From NCBI GenBank assembly GCA_020639255.1, contig JACKGZ010000007.1:124001-188000 (forward strand): DNA of 64,000 nt. The letters are read 5' to 3'. Numbering within the stretch: position 1 is the first letter of the stretch; each line of letters starts with the position of its first letter. A program made the translations under genes and the position numbers. Of this stretch, positions 55,121-63,592 are shown piece after piece. The notes below the pieces were generated by a model. It was not told the DNA's origin and did no database searches. It was given only the letters and a program-made list of their open reading frames with translations. The stretch is from Phycisphaera sp. Lineage in GTDB: Bacteria > Planctomycetota > Phycisphaerae > Phycisphaerales > UBA1924.

Positions 55121-55549
55121 TCAGTTCGCGGCCTTGCGCGCCAGCGCGACCCAGACGTCGATGTCGTCCTCGGTGCCCATCTGAGTGTCCGGCCCGCCGC
55201 TGATGAGCGTGAAGCCCTGCTCCTTGGGCGCGCCGTTGCGTCCGACGGGGCTGTAGTAGAAGGGCTGGTCCCACGAATCGAGATCGGCACCCAACTGGAG
55301 CTGGCTCGTGCCGGTGATCAGCGTCGCCAGCGTGGGCGGGTACGAATTGTTCCGCGTCTGGTAGCTCTGCAGCGCATCCTTGATCGTTCTCATGCTCGAC
55401 TTGGTGGCCTGGATCTTGGCGTCGTCGGCGCCACCGATCAGGTTCACCGCAGCGATCGCCATGAGCACGCCCATTATCGCGATCACGAGGGTGAGTTCGA
55501 GCAGCGAGAAGCCGCGGGCGTGCAGTCGGGTGTTGGTGTGAGTATTCAT
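55121..55549 (-). CDS. GspG-like major pseudopilin
   Basis: A 142-residue protein with RGFSLLELTLVIAIMGVLMAIAAVNL and the GspG C-terminal pattern (LQSYQTRNNSYPPTLATLI; LDSWDQPFYYSPVG; FTLISGGPDTQMGTEDDI), whose acidic end may bind calcium. Start 55549. This is the major pilus subunit of the system. Confidence 0.9.
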   Translation of the reverse strand: MNTHTNTRLHARGFSLLELTLVIAIMGVLMAIAAVNLIGGADDAKIQATKSSMRTIKDALQSYQTRNNSYPPTLATLITGTSQLQLGADLDSWDQPFYYSPVGRNGAPKEQGFTLISGGPDTQMGTEDDIDVWVALARKAAN

Positions 55550-55729
55550 CTGGTCATTCCTCAAAGGGTCGTGGCCTTCGGTCTTCTCGTGAGCTACCCG
55601 GTTGCAATCGTGCCGTTGCAGCCCCGGTTGCCGGTGTTCGCCAAGAAAGTCTACGCACACGTCCGGCAACACCCCCGCCCACTCAGAAGAGCGCCGGGAA
55701 CCGCCCCGGAGTTCGTCCGAGAAGGGGAT

Positions 55730-56953
55730 TCAGCTCGAAAAAGCGGTCCGCGAGAGCGAGAGCATCGGGGCCATGATCGCCAGAATCATGCTGCCGATCA
55801 CGATGAAGATCGCGACAATGAGCAGGGGCTCCAGAACCGCCAGGAGCCGGCCCGAGAGACGTTCGACCAGTTCTGTGTGGTCGTCGGCGAGCGACTCGAA
55901 CGCGCTGTCGAGGTTCCCTGCCCGGTCGGCCGCAATGAGTAGCCGCCGTGTGCCCATCGGGAGCGCCTCGATCTTGTCGATCAGCACCCGCAACACGCCC
56001 CCCTCGATGAGCGACTTGCGCAGCCCGTCGAGCTGGGCACGCAGCTTGGCGTGGTGGATGGTCTGGTTGGCAACGCCCAGGGCGTCGGCGAGCGGGACGC
56101 CGCCCGTCGCCAGGGCCGCCATCACGCTGAAGAACCGCGCCGATTCCTGCGCGAGCGTGACGTCCTTGAGGACCGGGATCACGTGCGCCGCCTTGCGCGC
56201 ACCGACGGCGATGTACTTCCGAAGAAGCACGATCGCCACGACGACGGCAAGGATCGATCCCGCAATCACCAGCGGGTTGCCGCGGATGAACAGCCCGAGA
56301 TCCGCCAGCATCCGCGTCGCGGCTGGGAGCTGTTTGTCCTTGCCCATCGCGCTCTGCATCGCCTCGGCGACCTGCGGCACCACGAAAACGAGCATGAACA
56401 CGCCCACCATGATACTGATCGTCAGCACGATCAGCGGGTAGAACATGAGCGTCTGGGCTGTCTCTTTGATTTTCAGACGACGCCTGGCGTTCGAGGCGAG
56501 CTGGTTCGAGGCGCCGGCGAGGTCGCCCGTTTTCTCGGCGGCCGCGAAGACGGCGCTCGTCGCCGTATCGAACGTCTTGGTCTCAAGCGACGCCTGCGAG
56601 AAGCTCTTGCCCTGGCGGACCAGCTCGCGCAGACGCTCAACCCTGGGCTTGGCCTTGGGCGAGACGGCCGACGCGACCACCTCGAGTGTCTCGACCAACG
56701 GCACGCCGCGCGAGAGCAGCTGCGACAGCTGGGCCGTTGTCTCGGCCTGATCCTTGAGCGAGAGCGGCTTGTCCGACTGCCCCGCGAGCCAGGCCGGCAC
56801 CCGCCACGAGCGGATCAGGACCAGCTTCTGCCCCGAGAGTTCCCGCGCCAGAACGCCCTCGTCGGAGGCCGAGCGCATGCCGAGCGTCTTCTTGCCGTCG
56901 ATCCGGGCGGCGAGATAAAGGAAGGAATCGGGCTGGGTCGCGGCTGTGGGCAT
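55730..56953 (-). CDS. gspF: GspF-like inner-membrane platform protein
   Basis: A 407-residue T2SSF protein with two T2SSF domains (SQLLSRGVPLVETLEVV; FFSVMAALATGGVPLADALG) and three helices. First gene of the secretion operon on this strand. No GspE ATPase or GspD secretin is in the window. Confidence 0.92.
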   Translation of the reverse strand: MPTAATQPDSFLYLAARIDGKKTLGMRSASDEGVLARELSGQKLVLIRSWRVPAWLAGQSDKPLSLKDQAETTAQLSQLLSRGVPLVETLEVVASAVSPKAKPRVERLRELVRQGKSFSQASLETKTFDTATSAVFAAAEKTGDLAGASNQLASNARRRLKIKETAQTLMFYPLIVLTISIMVGVFMLVFVVPQVAEAMQSAMGKDKQLPAATRMLADLGLFIRGNPLVIAGSILAVVVAIVLLRKYIAVGARKAAHVIPVLKDVTLAQESARFFSVMAALATGGVPLADALGVANQTIHHAKLRAQLDGLRKSLIEGGVLRVLIDKIEALPMGTRRLLIAADRAGNLDSAFESLADDHTELVERLSGRLLAVLEPLLIVAIFIVIGSMILAIMAPMLSLSRTAFSS

Positions 56954-57124
56954 CTGGGGCAGAGTCTACGGGTGTCGCGGGTTCAATTCATTGATCTAGG
57001 CCCCTGCACACGGGACAATCAGCGTCGTATACAGCCCCGCCAGCCCCGGGCCGCAGCGCCCAGGAGATCCGCATTGATCCAGACCGAGCCCGCTTCCCCT
57101 TCGAAGGCCACCCCGACATCGACC

Positions 57125-58162
57125 ATGCGGTGCCTCGTCAAGCACCACGCCGGGCCCGAGCTCGAACTCATGACCGATCGATCCATCCCCGAGCCGGGCC
57201 CCCGGGACGTGCGGATCAGGGTCACCAAGGCGGGTATCTGCGGCACGGACCGCCACATCTGGGAATGGGACGAGTGGGCCGCCGGGCGCATCCCCGTCGG
57301 GATCGTGACAGGTCACGAGTTCGTCGGCGTGATCGACAAGATCGGCTCGGCCGTCACCAAGTACGAGCCGGGCCTCCGCGTCAGCGCCGAGGGCCACACC
57401 ACCAAGGGCGTCGACTACAACTCCCGCACGGGCAACGCGCACATCGCGACCGACACCCAGATCGTCGGCATCGACCGCGACGGGTGCTTTGCCGAGTACG
57501 TCGTTGTGCCCGAAGAAAACGTCTGGCCCGTTCACCCGAGCATCCCCGACAAGGTCGCGGCCGTGCTCGACCCGCTCGGCAACGCCGTGCACACGGTGAT
57601 GGCCGCCGACGTGAGCGCCAAGAGCGTGCTCGTTTCGGGCACGGGCATCATCGGCCTCATGGCGGTGACGGTTGCCAAGGCCGCTGGCGCGAGCCGGATC
57701 TTCGCGACGGATATCAACCCGCCGAGGCTTGCGCTCGCCAAGAAGCTCGGAGCCGTCGAGGCCTACGACGCGCGCGAGGGCACGGGCTGGATCAAGGACA
57801 TCAAGAAGCAGACCCGCGGCGAGGGTGTCGACGTCGTGCTCGAAATGTCCGGCGCCTCGACCGCGATCGACCAATCCTTCCGCGCCCTGCGAGCGGGCGG
57901 CACCGCGGCCCTGCTCGGCCTGCCCGCCAAGCCTGTCACGTTCGACTTCAACGAGAACATCATCTTCAAGGGCTGCACGGTCTTCGGCATCAACGGGCGC
58001 AAGATGTTCGAGACCTGGTACCAGATGGAGGAACTGCTCCTCTCGGGCCGCCTCCAGCTCGATGACATCATCACCCACCAGTTCCCGCTCGAGCAGTACA
58101 AGAAGGCCTTCGACACGATGATCACGGGCGAGGGCATCAAGGTCGTGCTCGATATCGCTTGA
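57125..58162 (+). CDS. tdh: L-threonine 3-dehydrogenase
   Basis: A 345-residue zinc MDR enzyme oxidising threonine to 2-amino-3-oxobutyrate with NAD+. Zinc site ICGTDRHIW and GHEFVG, and nucleotide-binding VSGTGIIGLMAV are visible. The family tail and length match Tdh. An upstream in-frame TTG could add residues; ATG 57125 is preferred. Kbl is at 40987. Confidence 0.92.
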   Translation: MRCLVKHHAGPELELMTDRSIPEPGPRDVRIRVTKAGICGTDRHIWEWDEWAAGRIPVGIVTGHEFVGVIDKIGSAVTKYEPGLRVSAEGHTTKGVDYNSRTGNAHIATDTQIVGIDRDGCFAEYVVVPEENVWPVHPSIPDKVAAVLDPLGNAVHTVMAADVSAKSVLVSGTGIIGLMAVTVAKAAGASRIFATDINPPRLALAKKLGAVEAYDAREGTGWIKDIKKQTRGEGVDVVLEMSGASTAIDQSFRALRAGGTAALLGLPAKPVTFDFNENIIFKGCTVFGINGRKMFETWYQMEELLLSGRLQLDDIITHQFPLEQYKKAFDTMITGEGIKVVLDIA

Positions 58163-58165
58163 TGC

Positions 58166-59107
58166 TCAGCGGTACGACTTATGGCACGCGCTGCACGTCG
58201 CCTTGAGCTGCTCGATTGTGATCACCGCTTCCGCGCTCTGATTGCCGAGAATCTGGGTCTCAAGCGTCGTCGCGAGTTGGGCGGCCTCGGTCATGTACCC
58301 GGCGTAGGTCTCATCAGGCACGGGCATCGATGAGTCCGCAAGGATCGTGCGGAAAAGATCGGTCAGCTGGCCGGCCTCACTCTCGGCCGACAGGTCCGGG
58401 TGGTTCTCCGGGGCTTGCCAGTCGTTCTTGGAGAGCACGGCGAGGTGGTCGTACACGCGGTCCATCTCGGCCATGATCGCCGGCAGGCCCTCGATCCTGG
58501 CGTACTCGACGATCATGGGCGATGCCCTGACCATCTCCGCGTCGGTCAGCGTCCCCGCGTGGGCGACGTCGTCCCACAGGCCCGTGTAGCTGGCGCTCGT
58601 GCCAGCGCGCTCCATGAGCTTGCGCCCGTCCTCGGGCGTGCATGCGCCGATGCCAATCAGCCCGATCGCCGCCGCCGCGGGCCCGCGGTGCTTGCCATGG
58701 TGACAGTGGACGTACACCGTGCCCTCGCTCTGCGCGAGAGCGAGCGCAATCGCCGTGCGCTGCTCCTCGGTGATGCCCGAGTACTTGATGGGGATGTGAA
58801 TGTAGCGCAAACCGTTGGCCTCGGCCTTCTCGAGCTCGGGCCTGGCGGCGTCGACACTGATCACGGTTTTCACGCCGAGCTCGGCGAGCGTCTCGAAGCC
58901 GGCGTCGCCATGAGGCAACGAGCCCGAGAGCACTGTTCTTGACTGATCCTGGTAGAAAATGCGAAGGTTGTGCACGCCCGCATCGTCGGAGTCCATGACC
59001 AGCGCGCCCGGCTCAAGGTTCTCCCACGGGGCTGCGGTCGGCTGGTCGTGCTCTGGTTGCGCGATCCCAACCGCAAGCCCGATGACACAGAGCGCGATGA
59101 GCATCAT
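58166..59107 (-). CDS. Secreted tyrosine phosphatase-like domain fused to cytochrome c-like domain
   Basis: A 313-residue protein with a signal peptide (residues 1-16). Residues 45-180 form a protein tyrosine/dual-specificity phosphatase-like domain with the P-loop HCHHGKHRG (C135, R141). The C-terminal 90 residues look like a four-helix cytochrome c'-type domain ending CSACHK (C305, C308, H309), the covalent heme site. The heme motif at the extreme C terminus is as in cytochrome c'. It follows upp by 27 bp on the same strand. Substrate unknown. Confidence 0.8.
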   Translation of the reverse strand: MMLIALCVIGLAVGIAQPEHDQPTAAPWENLEPGALVMDSDDAGVHNLRIFYQDQSRTVLSGSLPHGDAGFETLAELGVKTVISVDAARPELEKAEANGLRYIHIPIKYSGITEEQRTAIALALAQSEGTVYVHCHHGKHRGPAAAAIGLIGIGACTPEDGRKLMERAGTSASYTGLWDDVAHAGTLTDAEMVRASPMIVEYARIEGLPAIMAEMDRVYDHLAVLSKNDWQAPENHPDLSAESEAGQLTDLFRTILADSSMPVPDETYAGYMTEAAQLATTLETQILGNQSAEAVITIEQLKATCSACHKSYR

Positions 59108-59134
59108 GACGTATCCCTTTCGACCCAGAACAGA

Positions 59135-59782
59135 TCAGACCGTGCCGTACATCCGGTCGCCCGCATCGCCGAGGCCCGGGCAGATGTAGCCCCGCTCGTC
59201 GAGCTGCCTGTCCACGCACGCGGCATAGATCGTCAGGTCCGGGTGATCCTGCTGCATGCGCTTCAAACCCTCAGGCGCAGCCACGAGGCAGATCATCCGC
59301 AGATCGTTCACACCCGCAGCCTTGAGCAGCGTCGCCGCCCCGGATGCCGATCCGCCCGTGGCGAGCATCGGATCCACAAGAATCACCGGCCCCGCGTTCA
59401 GGTCCGCGGGCAGCTTCTTCAGATAAAGCGCAGGTTCGAGCGTCTCTTCGTTGCGAGCCATGCCGAGATGCCCCACACGCGCCTCGGGCATGACCTCAAG
59501 AATGCCCTCGGCCATCCCGAGCCCCGCGCGGAGCACGGGCACCACCGTGACGCGCCCCGCGAGCCGGTACCCCGTCGTCGTCTCGACCGGCGTCTTCACC
59601 TCGATCTCACGCACGGGGAACGACCGCGTCACCTCGTAGACCATCAGCCCCGCGATCTGCGAGATCAGCGCCCGGAAGGGGCGGTAGCTGGTCGTCTCGT
59701 CGCGCATCCACGTCAGCTTGTGCCGGATGAGCGGGTGCTCGAAGATGACGGCGTTCGGGTGCTCGTCGCGTGTCGTGCCCAT
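59135..59782 (-). CDS. upp: Uracil phosphoribosyltransferase
   Basis: A 215-residue enzyme converting uracil and PRPP to UMP. The PRPP motif is VILVDPMLATGGSA and the uracil-binding GYICPGLGDAGDRMYGT is at the C terminus. The ATG at 59782 is chosen. The divergent cytosine deaminase gene starts 35 bp away. Confidence 0.95.
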   Translation of the reverse strand: MGTTRDEHPNAVIFEHPLIRHKLTWMRDETTSYRPFRALISQIAGLMVYEVTRSFPVREIEVKTPVETTTGYRLAGRVTVVPVLRAGLGMAEGILEVMPEARVGHLGMARNEETLEPALYLKKLPADLNAGPVILVDPMLATGGSASGAATLLKAAGVNDLRMICLVAAPEGLKRMQQDHPDLTIYAACVDRQLDERGYICPGLGDAGDRMYGTV

Positions 59783-59817
59783 ATCCTGCGAGCATACCCG
59801 CTGACCCAAAGAGGGGC

Positions 59818-60297
59818 ATGCCCGTGAGCCGAGACACCACCCGTCAGCAAATGGACAAGCTTGCGCTCGATGTCGCGATCGAAGAGGCCGAGAAGGGACT
59901 CGCCGAGGGCGGCATCCCGATCGGGGCAGCTCTCATCGACCCCGATGGCAACATCGTCGCCCGGGGGCACAACCGGCGCGTGCAGACCGATGACCCGACC
60001 TCGCACGGCGAGACCGACTGCATCCGAAACGCGGGCCGTAGGCGCGACTGGCACACACTCACCATGGCGACCACACTCAGCCCCTGCGCCATGTGTACGG
60101 GCACCGCGATCCTGCACCGCATCCCAAGGCTCGTGATCGGCGAGAACAAGACGTTCATGGGTCGTGAGGACTGGCTCCGCGCCGAGGGCGTCGAGATCGT
60201 TCTGATGGACGACCCCCGCTGCAAGAAGCTGATGGACGACTTCATCAAGGCTCACCCCGAGGTGTGGAACGAGGATATCGGAGTGCCGGGAAGCTGA
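59818..60297 (+). CDS. Cytosine deaminase, yeast Fcy1-like
   Basis: A 159-residue zinc deaminase of the CDA fold. Zinc site HGE (63-65) and SPCAMCTG (C90, C93). The C-terminal part IPRLVIGENKTF and DDPRCKKLMDDFI..PEVWNEDIG resembles yeast Fcy1 much more than bacterial tRNA or guanine deaminases. It converts cytosine to uracil, which upp then salvages. GAGGGGC precedes the ATG. Confidence 0.88.
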   Translation: MPVSRDTTRQQMDKLALDVAIEEAEKGLAEGGIPIGAALIDPDGNIVARGHNRRVQTDDPTSHGETDCIRNAGRRRDWHTLTMATTLSPCAMCTGTAILHRIPRLVIGENKTFMGREDWLRAEGVEIVLMDDPRCKKLMDDFIKAHPEVWNEDIGVPGS

Positions 60298-60315
60298 TTC
60301 TGGTATCGTGCGGAT

Positions 60316-61185
60316 GTGAACCAGAACACCGGGATCGAATCGCACCGCTCGATACGCGATCGCGTGTACGAAATCACGTCAGACAAGTGGGGCGGCGGCC
60401 CGCTCGGCGTCGCCTTCGATATCGCGATCGTCTCACTCATTCTTCTGAGCATCCTCGCGGTCGTTCTCGAGTCGGTCGACTCGATCGGTGAACGCTACCG
60501 AGTCTGGTTTGCCGCGTTCGAGGTCTTTGCGGTCTCTGTGTTCACGATCGAGTACCTGCTCCGTGTCTGGTCTTGCACCGCGGATCCGCGGTATGCGCAT
60601 CCGGTTCGCGGGCGACTTCGATTCATGGCCTCGCCGCTTGCGATCATCGATCTGCTCGCGATCCTGCCGTTCTATCTCCCGTTCGTGGGTGTCGACCTGC
60701 GTTCACTCCGGGTCTTTCGCCTGCTTCGATTGCTCAGACTCGCAAAGCTCGGGCGGTACACGCGGGCGCTCGGCCTCATCTGGCGTGTCATGCTCCGCGT
60801 GCGGTACGAACTTGTCTCGCTCGCGGTGGTCGTTGTGTGCTTTGTGCTCGTCGCGTCGGTTCTGATGTACTACGCCGAGCGATCCAGCGGGACTGAGGGG
60901 TTTGATGACATTCCCTCATCGATGCTCTGGACCGTGACCAATCTCACGCCGTTGAGCGCAACGTCGGCCAAACCGTTGACGGTTCTCGGCAAGCTGCTCT
61001 CCGTATGTGTCGCGATCGTGGGGGTGGGCATTATCGCCCTGCCGACGGGTATCGTGGGGGCGGGGCTCGTCGAGGAATTGCGTGCCAAACGAATTCAGGT
61101 GCAAGTCTGCCCTCACTGCAGCAAGCCCCTGGGCTTCGTCAATCGCCCCGCAGACTCTCCGCAATCCCGATCTCCTGAAGCCTGA
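60316..61185 (+). CDS. Voltage-gated-like ion channel protein lacking a K+ selectivity filter
   Basis: A 289-residue six-helix protein. S4-like segment LRSLRVFRLLRLLRLAKLGR has regularly spaced Arg (129, 132, 135, 138, 141). The pore loop aligns without gaps to KvAP, but TVGYGD reads PLSATS (212-217), so the potassium filter is missing. A CPHC pair sits in the C-terminal tail. GTG start. Ion selectivity unknown. Confidence 0.78.
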   Translation: MNQNTGIESHRSIRDRVYEITSDKWGGGPLGVAFDIAIVSLILLSILAVVLESVDSIGERYRVWFAAFEVFAVSVFTIEYLLRVWSCTADPRYAHPVRGRLRFMASPLAIIDLLAILPFYLPFVGVDLRSLRVFRLLRLLRLAKLGRYTRALGLIWRVMLRVRYELVSLAVVVVCFVLVASVLMYYAERSSGTEGFDDIPSSMLWTVTNLTPLSATSAKPLTVLGKLLSVCVAIVGVGIIALPTGIVGAGLVEELRAKRIQVQVCPHCSKPLGFVNRPADSPQSRSPEA

Positions 61186-63034
61186 CGCTCGCCTCGTCGA
61201 GCGACTGCTTGGCCGCGTAGAACGCGTCCGCGTCGACGGCTTTCCAGTCCAGCTCCGCGTTCTCGATCAGGCCCTGCACCTCGGCGAGCCTCGCCTCGAG
61301 CGATGCGCGGTTCTCGGGTTCGAGCTTGCTCCCGTACTTCGCAAGGCGTTCACCGATCCATTTCAGATCGAGCTTCGCGTTTACGACGAGGTCCACGATC
61401 CGGTGGCGCGTCATGTCCTCGCGCGCGTGCTTCAGGCTCTCGGCCTCGATGCGGTCGATCTCGGCGCGCGATAAGCCATGGCTCGGGATCACCTGCAGCT
61501 GCGCCCTTTTGCCCGAACGCTTCTCGTGCGCCCGCACCGAGAGCACGCCCGATGCATCGACCAGGAACTCCACCGCCAATTGCGGGATCCCCGCGGGCAT
61601 CGGGGGCAGGCCCGACAGATGAAACTCGCCCAAGCTTCGGCAATGCTCGGCCATCTCACGCTCGCCCTGGAGCACATGGATCTTGATAGACGTTTGCCCG
61701 TCCACGCTCGTCGAGAACATCTCCGTCGCCCGCGCGGGCACCGTGCTCCCCGAGACAATCAGCTTGGCCATCGCCCCGCCCTGCGTCTCGATCCCAAGCG
61801 ACAACGGCACGACATCGAGCAGCAGCATGCCGCTGGCCGCGCCCGACATGATCCCCGCCTGCACCGCCGCCCCGAGCGCGACGACCCGGTCCGGGTCGAG
61901 CGCCGTGTACGGCGAGAGCCCAAAGAACGCTTCCACTCTTTGGCGCACCATCGGTACGCGTGTCGAGCCGCCCACGAGAATCACCGCATCCAGCTCGATC
62001 GTCTCCACGCCCGGCGCGCGCTCGGCGAGCCGCATCGCCTCGGCGCACGCCTCGATCGTTCGTTCGACCCAGGGCGTCATGATCTCTTCGAGCTCATCGC
62101 GCGTGACGGTGCGCTCGTAAGCACGATTGTTGCCGAGTTCGATCCGGATGCTCGCAGCCCGCTCGTCCGAGAGTCGGTGCTTCACCGCCTCGGCGAACCC
62201 GACCATCGCCCGGCGCGTCTGCGGGTTGAAGGCTTCTAGGTCAGTCAGGCTCTCGGGCAGTTCGAGGAGTTCGCGGATCTCGCGCAGGAAGAGTCGTACG
62301 AGCGCGAGGTCGACGTCGTCGCCGCCCAGGTGCGTGTCGCCCGAGGTCGCCAGCACCTGGAAGAAGCTGGTCTCGCCCTCGTTCTCCGCGGGTGTGAGGC
62401 GGAGGATTGAGATGTCGAACGTCCCGCCGCCCAGGTCGTAGACCGCGACCGTGCGTGCGGCCCCTTTGCCCGTGCCGAGCCCGTAGGCGAGAGCCGCTGC
62501 TGTCGGTTCGTTGACGATCCGCACGACCTCGAGCCCGGCAAGCCTCCCCGCGTCGCGCGTCGCCTGTCGCTGCGCGTCGTCGAAATACGCCGGTACCGTG
62601 ACCACTGCTTTGCGCACCTCGATACCGAGCGCATCCGACGCCTTCGCCTTCAGATGGCGCAGGATCTCGGCCGAGACCTCCTGCGGGCTGACGACTCTGC
62701 CCGTGGGGAGATGCACACGCGCGGTGTGCCCCTCGCCCTCGACGATGTCGTAGGGAAGCTGGGCCGCCTCTTCGCGCACATCGTCGAGCGATCGGCCCAT
62801 CAGGCGCTTGGCGCTCGTGATCGTTTCGCGCGGGAACTCGACGGCTCGCTCGCGGGCCTCGCGCCCGACGACGACGCTGCCATCGTCCTGGTAGCGCACC
62901 GCCGAGGGCACGATCGCGTCGCCCTCTTCGCCCAGCACCCTCGGGCCGGTCTCGTCGAGCACGGCGACCAGGCTGTTGGTCGTGCCCAGATCGATCCCGA
63001 CGATCACTTCTCGCGCAGCTGGCATACCGGACAA
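61139..63034 (-). CDS. Hsp70-family chaperone (DnaK/HscA-like)
   Basis: A 631-residue protein. ATPase domain has GIDLGTTNSLV, VYDLGGGTFDISIL, and ILVGGSTRVPMV. The substrate domain begins near residue 400 (LLLDVVPLSLGIETQGG). The C-terminal lid is shorter than in DnaK and lacks the EEVD-like tail. No grpE or dnaJ is close. The 3' end overlaps the convergent channel gene by 47 bp. ATG at 63025 is an alternative start. Confidence 0.9.
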   Translation of the reverse strand: MSGMPAAREVIVGIDLGTTNSLVAVLDETGPRVLGEEGDAIVPSAVRYQDDGSVVVGREARERAVEFPRETITSAKRLMGRSLDDVREEAAQLPYDIVEGEGHTARVHLPTGRVVSPQEVSAEILRHLKAKASDALGIEVRKAVVTVPAYFDDAQRQATRDAGRLAGLEVVRIVNEPTAAALAYGLGTGKGAARTVAVYDLGGGTFDISILRLTPAENEGETSFFQVLATSGDTHLGGDDVDLALVRLFLREIRELLELPESLTDLEAFNPQTRRAMVGFAEAVKHRLSDERAASIRIELGNNRAYERTVTRDELEEIMTPWVERTIEACAEAMRLAERAPGVETIELDAVILVGGSTRVPMVRQRVEAFFGLSPYTALDPDRVVALGAAVQAGIMSGAASGMLLLDVVPLSLGIETQGGAMAKLIVSGSTVPARATEMFSTSVDGQTSIKIHVLQGEREMAEHCRSLGEFHLSGLPPMPAGIPQLAVEFLVDASGVLSVRAHEKRSGKRAQLQVIPSHGLSRAEIDRIEAESLKHAREDMTRHRIVDLVVNAKLDLKWIGERLAKYGSKLEPENRASLEARLAEVQGLIENAELDWKAVDADAFYAAKQSLDEASVRLQEIGIAESLRGD

Positions 63035-63046
63035 TAGGGCCCAGGC

Positions 63047-63556
63047 TCAGCCTTCCAAACGAGCGAGCTTTCGCAGGTGGCGGACGAGATCGACGATCAG
63101 TCGCTCGTCATCGGGGCGGTAGATCGTGCTCCGCCGGTGCTCGTGGGCCGTCACCTCGACGATGATCCAGGCCCCGGCGGGCTGGGCGTCGCCCAGTCGG
63201 AAGGGCTTGCCGCCCACGCCGCGGTCGAGTCCCTGGCGCGTCACGACGCTGTAGACCTCGTTGACCTGCGCATCGGTGAGCCGCCTCGTACGGGGCGGGT
63301 AGACGGTCGGCCCGACGCCCGCGCCGGTGGCGGCCCGAAGCACGCCGTCGGGCTCGATCACGAACCGCGCCGGCTCCAAGACCCAGCCCGTGGTGCCCTC
63401 CTCGCCCATGACCGTCACCGCGAGCGCGAAGTCCGCTGGCGGACGCGGGTCGCCCGTGGGGATCCCGCTGTTCTGATCGGTTGTCGGCCCCGATCGGCAA
63501 GCCGAAACGAGCGGCGTGATCAAGACAAGCGCGATAAGTGTCAGGAGTCGGGTCAC
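63047..63556 (-). CDS. Small lipoprotein of unknown function
   Basis: The 169-residue protein has lipobox LVSAC (Cys20). The mature region is mixed alpha/beta with FVIEPDGVLRAATGAG and RRLTDAQVNEVYSVV, and a terminal basic helix. Lies 12 bp upstream of the Hsp70 gene on the same strand. Confidence 0.7.
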   Translation of the reverse strand: MTRLLTLIALVLITPLVSACRSGPTTDQNSGIPTGDPRPPADFALAVTVMGEEGTTGWVLEPARFVIEPDGVLRAATGAGVGPTVYPPRTRRLTDAQVNEVYSVVTRQGLDRGVGGKPFRLGDAQPAGAWIIVEVTAHEHRRSTIYRPDDERLIVDLVRHLRKLARLEG

Positions 63557-63592
63557 GGGCGGAGTCTACACATCTCCCCTAGGCTTCACCCC

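Noticed and set aside
60316..61185. Label as a potassium channel
   Set aside because: The filter residues are absent, so only the fold can be named.
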